Source: Anas platyrhynchos (lineage: Eukaryota > Chordata > Aves > Anseriformes > Anatidae). Taken from it: a DNA stretch of 64,000 nucleotides. The stretch lies in the NCBI RefSeq assembly GCF_047663525.1, contig NC_092606.1:3470501-3534500 (forward strand), read 5' to 3'. The notes beneath the pieces are model-generated. The model made no database searches. It was not told the origin of the DNA and saw nothing but the letters and a program-made list of their open reading frames with translations. Positions 26,301 to 38,300 of this stretch are shown piece after piece. Made by a program: the position numbers and the translations under genes. Within the stretch, counting starts at the first letter, position 1. Each line of letters starts with the position of its first letter.

Positions 26301-29300
26301 CTGATTGGCCGGGCCGCGTTCTGCATGCAAATGAGGGGGCGTGTCCCGTCAAACGCGCTCGCGGGGCGCTCCCGGGGGGCGCGGGGCCGCAACGGGGGCG
26401 CGTCCGGCGGCGGGGGCTCGGCGGGGAAGGGGGAGAGGGGGAAGGCTGCGGGGCCGTGCGGGAACCGGGGGGTTGCCGTGAGCTTGGGGCCGGTCGGCGA
26501 CCGTGGGACCCGACGAGGCGGCGGTGTGAGGCTAGGACTATACTTTCAGGGATCATTTCTGTAGTTGGTAACTAGAGGAGTGTGATCGAAAGTGTCCGGC
26601 GTCACAAGCCACGAGGAGGAGCTGCGTGCTGTCTCCTGAGCGCGAGGCGGGCGGGCGGCGCTGCTGCAGTGCAGGGGCCTCCCGCCATCGATGACCGTTC
26701 CCGACTCCTTTATGGGGTTTGGGAGGGAGAGAGCACAGGCTGAGTGGTTTGTGTCCTATTTTGCTTGTAAAAAACAGGTTTTTGGTTGTGGAAGCGGTAG
26801 CGTGACTCCTCGGGATGTTACAGATCCCTTTTTCCTAAAAGCCAGGCTGCTGCTCTGCACTCTGATTGTAAATCGATTTGTTGAGTCAAACCCGTCAAGG
26901 TGCCACAATATCCTTCTTATTAACCCTATAGGGGGCTTCATCTTATAGCCCTGGTGTTACCCACACTCATCTGCATTTATTCTTTTTTTTCCCTTTGTAT
27001 ATATGAAAGCACTGTGCAGAAGCAGGGGCATGGCATATAGAGTTACAAGCAATGACTACTAACTTTTCGTTATTGTTCAGTTAATACCACATTACATTTT
27101 CTCAGGATCTCAGAGGGAATGCAGTCGTCCATTTCAGAATAAATAGCCCACTGCTTTTTTTTCATGTGGGGAGAAAAATTGAAACACCCACCTATATAAT
27201 CTTTTGTTTTCTTGTAGGCACCTTTGTTGATGCTGTGAATTCCATGGGGCAGACACCTCTCTTCACTGCTGCGTTGTTAGGTCTTGGTAAAATAGTGGAT
27301 GTGCTGTTGGATTATGGCTCCGACCCTAATCAGTTAAGTACAAAAATAAGTTTATAGTTTTAAACTGGAACTGGTATTTAATCTTGTGGTGGGTTTGGTC
27401 AGTGTAATACACAATATTCGCTGTATATTATGAAGAAGTGCTTAACAGCACTTTTGAGCCAAAGCTCCTGAAATGCAAGTAGGTGCTTAATTTTCCTTTT
27501 TCCATTGTACCTGTTGCTGTTTGGGTATATGGAAGCTTTATATTTACGCTACTTACTTTCTCAGAGACTCAGCGGTTGAATTTGGTAGTGGTTGGCTGAA
27601 ATCTTGATTTCATGTTCCTCAGTCGCTGTTATGATGGAAGCACCCCGGTCCATGCAGGTGCATTCTCAGGAAATCAGTGGATTCTTAGCAAGTTACTGGA
27701 TGAAGGAGGTGATCTGAGAGTACACGATAAAGATGGAAAAAATCCACAGTGCTGGGCTATGTCAGCTGAAAAAGAAAGCAGTGCTCAGGTATGTGTGCAT
27801 TTAAATGGATATATCTAATTAGTCACCCAGTGTTTGAGATTTTTTTGTAACATTTTCATATAATTTTCTTCAAAACCTTTTGCATATAAATTTCCTTAAG
27901 TGCCTACTTATTTGCAGTATTTCAAATAATGGGGTATTTTTTGTTGGCCAGAATTTATTAATTTAAAATGGAGTAACAGTTCTGATGTCATTTTTTCTTC
28001 CTCTCCTTCTCCACCCAGATGCTGGAATTTATACAGCGCTGTACATTCCACATGCAGGCTGCCATTCAGAATTTTCCCTGTGATCAACTCAGGAAGGTTT
28101 GCTCCTCAAAAGCACTGGTTTGTAGTCCATCTAGGTTTGGTGGCCTCGTTCAGGGGTAAGAAAATATTCTCATGTGCTGATGTATTGACCCTCCTGGACT
28201 CTTACCTCCATTTAACATGGTTTTGTTCCTTTTTGATGCTATTAGATTTGAAACCAAAGCATATTAGGAGTGATCATTCTTTTTATTTTTGTTATGGGAG
28301 TTCCGAATAGAAGTTGGTAGCTGCAGATGTCTCTTAATATTTACTCTTGAAATCAATGATAAGAAATACTGTATTTAGCAGTGTTAAAATGGCTGTAACA
28401 TGAAGTAGTTTGTTTCTTGACTTTCCAAGGTCACTAAATCTTTCAGTGGTGTGTTTACAATAATTTCATGAGCTTTTATGTCAGATATTTGTTCGGAAAA
28501 ATATACACCTGTGAAGCAAAGGTGATGCATGGTGCCTGTGTGCATATATCTATCTATCTATCTATATATCTATATGCATTTGGCCACCATGCTTGAAACA
28601 TCATAATGGTGTATTTTATAAGCTTCAATTACTTACTTGCACAATAATTTGAAATTTCAGCATATGCATTACAATTATGACGTTACATATACATGGCTGT
28701 TATGTTATTTCTGCACTTTTCTTCTGCCTTGGCATATTAGTTACTCCTATTATGTTTTTGATATTTAGAAATGTTGACAGTCCTTTGGGTAGATTTCTGA
28801 AAGGTGGAGCTAATGCAGGCAGGAACATTTACAGCTTTGGTTTTGGGAAGGTAAGATGTTATGGATAATGGTTTTCTAATGATATTAGTACAGATTTCAT
28901 GATTTTTGGTCAGATGATCTTGGCAGTAATTACCTTGCCTTCATTATTTTTGATTCTTAGCACATTCTTTCTACTGAAATGGTGGAAAAAAGCTGTGGGG
29001 ACCCCAAATGTTCAGACCTTTAGTCATTGTCATTAGGCTTTACCAGAGGAAGCTGGTTTGGAAAAACAAACAAACAAAAAACCACAACAGTAAAGTCTTT
29101 CCCGTGACTGTTTCTGTGTTCCTTATTCAATTCCACTAGAAAGTTAAGCTTTTCGTATAGATAACCTTAAGGCTTTATTGTGATGCTTTCGCTAATATTC
29201 ATGTTGCAGTGATTGGGTTAAAGTTTTTAGTGAGTTTGTGGCAGATACAATGCAGGTCTTGGGAACTGTTGCACATTCCTTTCGGTTTATGTATGGGTGC

Positions 29301-32300
29301 TGTTTCAGTTCTATCTTGCAGGCAGCAGGCATCTAGGGTACTTGGCATCTCTCCCTATTATTGGGGAAAGAGAAGTGGTTCAGGCAGATGATGAACCAAA
29401 GTTTTCTTACCATGTTGGACCGTGCATGATCATGACAAAGTGAGTGAGATCAAAGGGATCTTACCCCCTCTTCATGTGTATCTGTTGCTGTTCAGTAGCA
29501 AACTGTACAGGGCTTAGTCTGGGTTGCTTTCCTTGTCTGGTGTGAATACATCCACTATTCCATTTTGGAATCACAAAATTCTTTGGAAGTAGTCTTTGGA
29601 AGTAGTCTTGTAACCAGAGGGTGAAGGGGGTGGGGATATGAACCTGCAAAAAGCGTGTTGTAGATACTCCTCTTCTCCTTGTAGCTTAATGTGGGGAAGC
29701 AGCAGAGTTACAGTGAAGGAACTCAGCTTTGAGCCCCATCAGAACTGCAGTAAGCTGCGCTTAGCTGATCTTCTCATTGCAGAGCAGGAGCACAGTAGGT
29801 AAGAACAAGTGAATGTGCAGTGGGCACAGGTGCTGCAGGGGTCTGAGGCTAGGAGAAGGCCTGACAGTCTTCCTGAGCTGAATCGCACTGTGACTCTGCT
29901 TTCTCTCCAAATGAGAAATGCAGGTCGTCTTCTCTCTCTTCCTACTCCATTTTCTTCGCTATGTATAATACAGGAGAAGATGATACTCTCTTCTGATAGG
30001 TCTGTGTGAATGCTTCATTGCATTTTCCTGGATGGCTTGCTTATAGATTGCCCTAGCAGCAGCAGCAAGCCCTATTATTTAAGAAATAAATCTTCCTAAT
30101 CTACTGTTCTTTTCTAATGTTGGCTAGTTAAACAATAAGTTAGAAGCATTCATGTTGTATTTGTAAAAAGACCCAGAGGGCCAGTACTCTGTCTTTTAAT
30201 CTCAGATTTGTTATAACTGTTTTCCCCTCTCCCTTTGCAGTAAACTCCGTCATCCGCATTTGCTGCAGTTGATGTCTGTTTGTCTGTCTAGTGATTTGGA
30301 GAAGATCCGTTTAGTATACGAAAGGGTAAACTTTGGCTCTTTGTACAGCATCCTTCATGAAAGGGTAATCGGAATACTTGTAAATACTGTCGTAAATAGT
30401 AATTATTTGAGAGAAAGGAGTTCAATAACTATATTTGCAGTCTTTACTCATGTAAAATACAAAATCACTGGTCTCTATTAAGGTTTCTATTTCATTGCAC
30501 AGTATTGGATACTCTGTATATGCTGGTGAAGTTTGCCATTGGCGAATACTTCAGTTGACGTTTAGGTGCAGTTGCATTGGATTTCTTGTTTAGTATTGAT
30601 CTTAAAATGGCTGCTATTAAATTCCATTGAACTTCTGCATGTGATTGCACCGCAAATGTGGTGAGACCAGCTTTTGTCCTTTAATATATGCATGCAATTT
30701 GCTGCAGGCTGCTTGTGTATAACAATGAAGGCGTGAGATCGGTTGCATTTTTTTAATCAAGCAGTTTGTATCTTGTTATTATCACTCAATATTTTTCTCT
30801 TATTTTTTCACAGTTAATTGAATCCTTTTTTTTTTTTTTTTCTCTAAGTGTCCAAGTACAACATCTAAATTATGGATAAGTTGCAGATAAAGACAGGAGA
30901 TTCTAAGAGTTGATTCTAGTTCAGGGTGAATTTTGGCATCGTCTTTTTCCTTAATTTCTGTTTAATGTATTAGTAGTTTGTTTGGTACTGAGAAACGTGT
31001 ATGTTGTTCAGAAAGTGTAATTCGTATGACTTTTACTACAAGGAAATAAGAAATGATTTTTACTACCATGAAATACATTTCATTTTTGCTTTCTTTGCCT
31101 CCTAGTGTACAATGATTTCTCAGTACTTCAGGCTTTAAAGACCTGCAATACAAAATGGGAACTTCTGTTGTTTGTTTTTTTTTCAGCGCACAGAATTTCC
31201 AGTGCTGCGCATGGAGACAATTTTGCATGTACTGCTTCAAATTAATGATGCTTTGCGTTTTCTACACTCCCGGGGGTTTATCCATCGTTCGATTACATCC
31301 CATGCTATTCAGATCGTTTCTTCTGGAGAGGCAAAGCTATGCAACATGGAATACATGATAGAGAGGTAAAGAATTGCCTCACTGTTTGTGGAGGGAACAA
31401 ATACAAAGCCAGATTTAGTGCTAAATTCTGCTGAAGTGGTTTTGCAGGTGTCCTGCTTGATGACTAGGTGACTCCCCTGCCTCTGAGCTAGGCAGCAGAG
31501 TTACAGGAGAGAAGAACTAAATTATCACTGCTGAGGTACATTAAATTTGCTACAGGCTATGTGGCAAGTTTTAGGTGGACTTAGATTCTGCGTTAGGAGT
31601 ATCTGAAACTATTAAGAGAAGAAGGTCTTCACTGGAGTTTAGAGGTACTGTCAGAGACAGAATATAATTTTACAGAAGAGATGAAATTTCTCCTTGAGTC
31701 ACTAATTCTGTTGCTGGGCTGGAAATACTTTAATCGCCTTCTTGTTCTGAATTTGCACTTATGGAGGCTTGCCTAAAAGGTCCGAAGATCACACGCTACA
31801 TTGGTCTGGGAGTAGTTATTAAGTGCCACCAGTGATGAGAAGAAGCTTTAGTACATCTTTGTCCCTTTTATAAGGGACACAATACATTTTTATCTGGTAA
31901 ATTACTATATACTTGTAGAAGCCTCTTTCCTGCAGTGCGGCTGGATTTGAAAAGGAATAAAAGATCGGTTACACTGTAAAGAGAGAGAGTAAAATTGATA
32001 ATAAACAAAAACTTGACAATGGAAATGTCATGAAATGAGCAAAGATATTTCCTAATGTCCTTGCAAACTCAATTTTTTACTAAATCCTGGCTGTTTCTTT
32101 TATTTACAGGTACTTGCAGCCTGCTGTGTAATAAAAAACACATAAATCACAGTTTGTGTGAGGAAAAAATTAGCTTTTAGACGTATGTAGACGTTGCAAA
32201 ATAATTGACAGTCTAGAAGACACCTTTTTCTCTTTAGTCTGCAGTCTGCTGTGGGCACAGAATGCTGAAAAATTGGTTGTAAAAATACTATGGGGAACTT

Positions 32301-35300
32301 TTCAACTCTGACTATTGCTTGATGTAAAGTTTTTAAAGGAGTTCTTACTTCTGCAAGAAAAATTGTGTGCTCTACAATGCCAAAATACAGGATTTGTTGG
32401 TGTGAAAATACAACATATTTTTTTGCAGGTCTGCTTGGATCTTTTAGGTATTTAAGCTAGAAGAAGATACAACAAACTCAGGTTCTTAATTCTGAATGAC
32501 ACAGTTGTTTAGAGGAATGTGCAATTTATAACTTTTTTTCTCCTTTTGTATAGCAAAGATGGTGGAGAACACAGTGATCTGACTCGTATTCCTGTCCCAG
32601 TCCAGCTATTTAAATGGTGCTCACCTGAAGTAATCCTTGAAAAAGCTGTCACAGTGAAATCGGACATTTACAGTTTCTGTACAGTGATGCAGGAGGCCTT
32701 GACAGGTATGTGCATAAGCTTAGGCTTTTTTTGTCACTAGGGTAGCCCAATGAAGATTTTCAGTGCAGACTGTTTATTTTCCCTACGTGGCTGCATAAAA
32801 ACCTTGCTGTTATTGCACATACAGAATTAACCTGGAGGAGGAACCCACCAGGCAAAAAACAAATGTTGATGACAGTGGCAAAGACTGTTGGGGACACTTG
32901 TAAAGTGTAATTGAAAAGCTTGAAATTGCCTAACTAAGGGATGAGATTAATGGTAAGCAATATAAAGATAGAATTTTGTGTGTGTTGGATTGCTGCTGTT
33001 AATCTCCTTCGTGCAAGGACAGCGAAATACTCAGTTAATTTTTTTTTTTTGCAATATACAAAAAGAGTTTGTGCACCTTTCATCCTTTTCATGAATGTGA
33101 AAATTTGCAGGTAAACTTTTATTATTTGTTGACTTGGACTATTTTGACAGATAAATGGGGTAAAAAATTATTACTCTGAAAATTTAACCTAGAAGGGTAG
33201 CTGGTTGAGCATCCACTGTTGGCGTGAGATAGGAAGATGCCAGGCTGGATTCTGGATTGAATACTGGTTTGGTTTCTGACAGCAGTTGCAACTTACAGAA
33301 CATGCAGACAAAATGCTTCCTTGCTTTTGATCACTCTCTCGTTTCCGTACCTCCTGCCCCTCCCTTAATATACAGGTTGTGACATAAAATCTGTATTTAT
33401 GCGTTGCAGAGACCCTGCCCTGGAAAGGTGTTGAAGACTCAGTTATTAAACAACTCATAATGTCAGGACAGCACTTAGAAGCGGATGTCAGACTTCCTAT
33501 ACCTTATTATGGTATAGTAAAGTCAGGGCTAGAACCTAAACAGAAGAACCGCTCCATGAACCTTCAGGATATTCAGTATATACTGAAAAATGACTTAAAG
33601 GTGATTTCCAGGATAGTAGCCGTTCATGTTTTAAAAATGGAAGCGTTTTATGTTCATTTGGATTCAAGTTGTTCACCTTAAATCTAGGTGGGAGGTTTTT
33701 TGTGTGAAATCTGAACAGTAAGTATCCTTCTCGGATCACGGAGGCAAACCACATAGAAGGTGGAGACTAGATTGGTCAATTAAAGATGCCTTTAAAAGTA
33801 TTTCTTGTGTTGCAGGACTTGACTAAGTCTCAGACTGGGCACACTGATGAAATGTCAAAAGTGCAAAGGCCTGCTGTTTTCGCAGATATAAACATCTGCT
33901 TGGCATCAGCTTTTAGCTACCAGAAGAGAACACTGGGACTGCATGAAAAAGAGGTAACAGAGGCTGGTAAGTTTGTTCGTTTGTTTGTTTGTTTTATCAA
34001 GGTGTTGTGCATCCTTTGCTGAGGATTTTTCTCAGTCCACAAAGATCTACTGTAAACAACTGAAATGGGAGCACTTACAGATTTGATGACATAGATTGAA
34101 AACAGAAAGCAATTAGATCTGTATTTTACCTGCCACCCTAACTATTAATGTAAACTCAAGACTGTATGTCAGGTTAATAATTGCAGTTCAGGCACACTGC
34201 TTTCAGCAGAGCTGTTAAATGCTGCTTATGTATTATCTAAAAGGTGTTGACTGTTAAATGTACAAAAGCAGTGTGTCTGATGGACATCTGGAGGAGTAGC
34301 TAAACACCTAATATCAAATTTTTGCAGACAGCTCTCCTGCCCCAAGATACTCTCTTATTCCTGAGGAGAATAATGCTTTAGTAGACTATGAGGCATCGAG
34401 CAATCTACAGCCAGTTGCACAGGAAAAAAATCATGACATAGATTCTGAAGTCCAGGCGACCTGCAGTGTCAGTGATGTGGATGACAGCCTCTGTAGCTTT
34501 GAAATGAATGAAATCTTTGCCAGTTACCCAGAATCTCAAGAAGACTTCCTGGAAGAAGGAGCTGGAGTAGGTCAGACTCTAAAGGATAAAGAAAAGCAGC
34601 AAAAGGTAAAAGATAAGCCTGCCCTCAGAGACCTCTTTGTGTCCCCTGGAGCGTCATGTGAGGAAAAGCCAGCTTCTGAGGAAGGTAGCTTTTCAGACTC
34701 AGTCACAGAGGATACTACAGAAGAGGAGGAAGGAGCAAGTGAGGTCTCTGACCTGTGCCTGCTGGCACAGGTGAGAGGAGATGCTGGGAGAAGAATGAGT
34801 GGTCCGTCCCCAGATGAGCAGCACATCAGTAAATGTGTCCTTAATTTAAAGATCATTCAGAGCATGTTGCAGCAGGCAGCAGATTCCCTGTGCAGAACAG
34901 AGTTAAAACTGGACAAATTCATTGCCAATGAAAGACAAAATAAGCTGCTCCAGGAAATGGGAATGTATCAGGTTTCTAAGCAAACTTTTAATGACAGACA
35001 TTGGAACAGATCTGATGATATCTACGAAAATACCAATAACCCTTTTTCTGGAGCTAATATTTTTTTATGGAAAGCCATAGGTCCACCCTCAAGTGACTAT
35101 ATTCCACCTCTGGTAACACGTGAGGCACGAGGAGGTTTGGGTGGAAATGGTTTCCAGGCTTTTTCAAAGGCAGCAGGGGAAATGCAGGCAGCTCAGAATG
35201 AAAAGTGGAAGAGCTTTCATCAGATGCGTAAGAGTAAAAATGAAAACAACCAGCATGATCTCAGCTTCAGTGGGGTGAAAAGCCTGGATAACCAAGAGGG

Positions 35301-38300
35301 CCTAGACCGTGAGGTAAAGTGTGGAGCAGGTGTTTGTTACTACTGTGTTCTTTAATGGGTTTATGGTAAAGAGAAAGTTACAAATGGCATCCAAGAGAAA
35401 GGAATAATCTGTCTTTTAAAATGCATGTGCATGCTATATGCATTATATATAGAAAACAAAATGGTCAACTCAGTGTTGCAGTAGTAATCTTATTTTTTCC
35501 CCAGCAAAATACTTGTCTAATAACTGAGGAGGGAGTAAAATCTTGTGCTAAAATTGATGTGGGACTGTTAGGGAAAATGGCAAGCAGAGAAAGATTATTT
35601 TTTTACTACTTTTTTTGGGGGTGTAGGGCAGTATACTTAGTTAAGGAGGTCAGAGCTGCCCCTTAATGATCTAGAATTCTTTATTAACTGTAAGTAGCTG
35701 ACATGCTTAGCTGAAAAAGAGAGAAATGTGTGTTGTATCTGCTGTGGGACTGATCTTGGGTCATTAGGTCTACTTCCTCTGGGAGCCAGGTGTCATGACA
35801 GTCCGCTTACATACACATGAAACCTGCTATAGCTCCAGGCAGAGCTTTTAATAAGTTAAGGCCTGGAGTTGTGATCCTTTCACTTGAGAAGTACTACTGA
35901 TACTGAAATAAAATGTAGGAAGTAAAATTTGCATGATCTGGTTCTTAGTATGTCCCATAGACAGCTCAACTGATAATTAACAGAGTGCCCAACGTGCTGA
36001 ATCATGGCTTGTTGGACTCGTTTCAGCATTTACTCCCACGTGTATCTGTAAGATGCAAAAATAAGTTCAACTTGCAGTGTCAGAGAGGGAGTGATTCACA
36101 TTCTGCAGCAAGTGGAAGTGAAGAAGAGAGGTGGTAAGTTTTGATCACGTTCACAAAAGAATTAATTCTAGCAGATTCATCTTGCTACAGCCACTGTCAA
36201 AAGTAGATACATCCAGGATAAAAGATGGCATTGAATGTTTTTACAGTAAGCCAGAAGCCATCTGTCCAATTAGGACCCTACCGTGACTCATTGTCAGCTG
36301 CAGAGCTGACAGGGTAACTACTGCAACAGGGCAGTTACCTCTATAGAGTGGTATTCAGACAGATTGCGAATGCTTTTCTGATAGAGGTCAGTAGTCTGAA
36401 ACTAACAGTGCCTAAGGAGAGCAATCTAATAGTGAAGCTAGTAGTAAGGCGGCTCTTTTCTCTGTACACAGCCTCATTCAGTTCTCGGTAGAAACACTCT
36501 GGCTTTTATAGGAGTAGGATTAGGCCCTACATTAGGGGCTGTGGGACAACTTCTAGTGTTCTATTGACTGGGAATACTTAACAGAATACGCTTGTGCATT
36601 AACAGTTTCTCTTGTCTTGTAATAATTTATCATAGGTGCTATCCAAAATCAGCTTCTGAAATTTACAGCACAAAAATAAGTGAGGAGAGAAGGATGAGGC
36701 AACCAGAGTGGAGAAGTAAGTAAATCGGCGTTAACGTTAGCAATCTTACTGCAGTGCAGTGCATTAAAACTTAACACATTTCGTTAGTTTACAAAGGTCT
36801 GTCTGCCTTAATCGCTTTATTAGGCTGTTCTTGGTGGAAAACCAAATGAGTGGAATCCAGCATCTTGTGCATTCAGGCCATGGAATAATCACAATCACAC
36901 TAAGATGGTTTGACTATAAAGCTCAAGGAATATCTGACCCTGTTTCAGAGGATGTAAGGGAGGGACAGCATATGAATTTAGAAAGGGTAGTATAGCAACG
37001 ACCAGTGGGTGGCAGTAAAGAACGAATAATAGAGAATGCAAACTAACAAAAATTATTCATGTGAAGGCTTGTCTGTATTGATTTATGCAGGTTTTAAATT
37101 TAAATAGAAGGAAGTGTCTAGTTCTTCTCTGTATAAAGGAATACACAGGCTTATAATTTTAGCATTTCCAAGTATGCAGATACAATGAAACATGGGAAAG
37201 GGTTTGAAGGTTTAGATCCTGTTGCGCAGGCTGGAGATTTTGTTCTTTTGTGTAGATGAAGTAAAGCAAATGGCCAAAAGAGTGGCCTCAGGACAACTGG
37301 AACTGATTTCTACAAATCCAACCAGTGAATGTACATCTGAAAGTGAAACGGAGAGTATAGAGGAAGCCTTTCAACATGTCGCCATTAGGGTCCAAAAAAG
37401 TCGAGACCAACAGAGAGAGAGATGGCGTGCAGGTGACAACGTTGAGCCTTGGGATGTGGGTTGTGAGGATAGATCTGCATCTGAGGAGAGTGATTTGGAG
37501 TCAATGTTCATAAGTTCTGGGGGTAAGGCTGAAAAAAGGATTATTTCATCTCCCTTTTTGTCTCTTTCCATCTCTCAGCAGATTTCATCTCCTGCGATTT
37601 TGTTAAAATAATTGGCCATCTTCTCTTTCAGAGTCTCCTGTCCAAAGCAGGTCAATGGCTAAGGCATTGGCTAACATAACGTAATACTCAGTTCTGTTAT
37701 TTAATAACTGGATGTAATGTCCAGTGAGCGTGGAGACCCTTCATCATCATTAACATATATTAGTATGGGAGACCCAAAGCTTTTAAATCTATGGCTATGC
37801 TCTCACACCTTTATTTCTTTTAATTGGAGTTGAAAGGTGCTTTTTCTGTAGCAGCACAGTACAGACAGTGTTTTTGTAATAGTTACAGATAAAGGAACAA
37901 GGAAAGCTTCACCTGCTTAGATTAATGCTGTCTTCTGCCTGTCATTTCTCCATGTTTTTGGCAGACAGTGTAGTTTTACTCTCCATTCTCATTGATGCTA
38001 CATCAGTGTTCAGAGCACTAAATTCATGTTACTTTTAGCCTAATGATTGTGTTTCATTGTGACATCCTAGGGAGAAGTTGCCAGTCACCATCACAATATG
38101 AACAAGCAGGATCTGGAATAACTATTCCTAAGAGTTCAGTCATTCCTCAACAAGCTGAGATTCTCTCTAGAGTATGTATAGTATTCCAAGAAATCTAGTT
38201 CCTGCTTGTTTTCCCTGAAACGTTTTAGCCTGTTCTCTCCATGTTGCTCACTGAACTACCAGAACAGCTGATTGTTTCAGCTGTGATACAACTAGCAGTC

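Noticed and set aside
25558-26564. Long open frames on both strands (332 codons on -, 313 codons on +)
   Set aside because: They overlap each other and a U3 gene promoter. The region is so GC-rich that stop codons are rare in all frames, and the peptides are Pro/Arg/Gly/Ala-rich with no family resemblance.
37632-37680. Possible extra TEX14 exon with good acceptor (ttctctttcag) and donor (gtaata)
   Set aside because: Its 49 nt would shift the frame and hit a stop in the next exon; the neighbouring exons join in phase without it. It could be a poison exon, but nothing in the sequence requires it.
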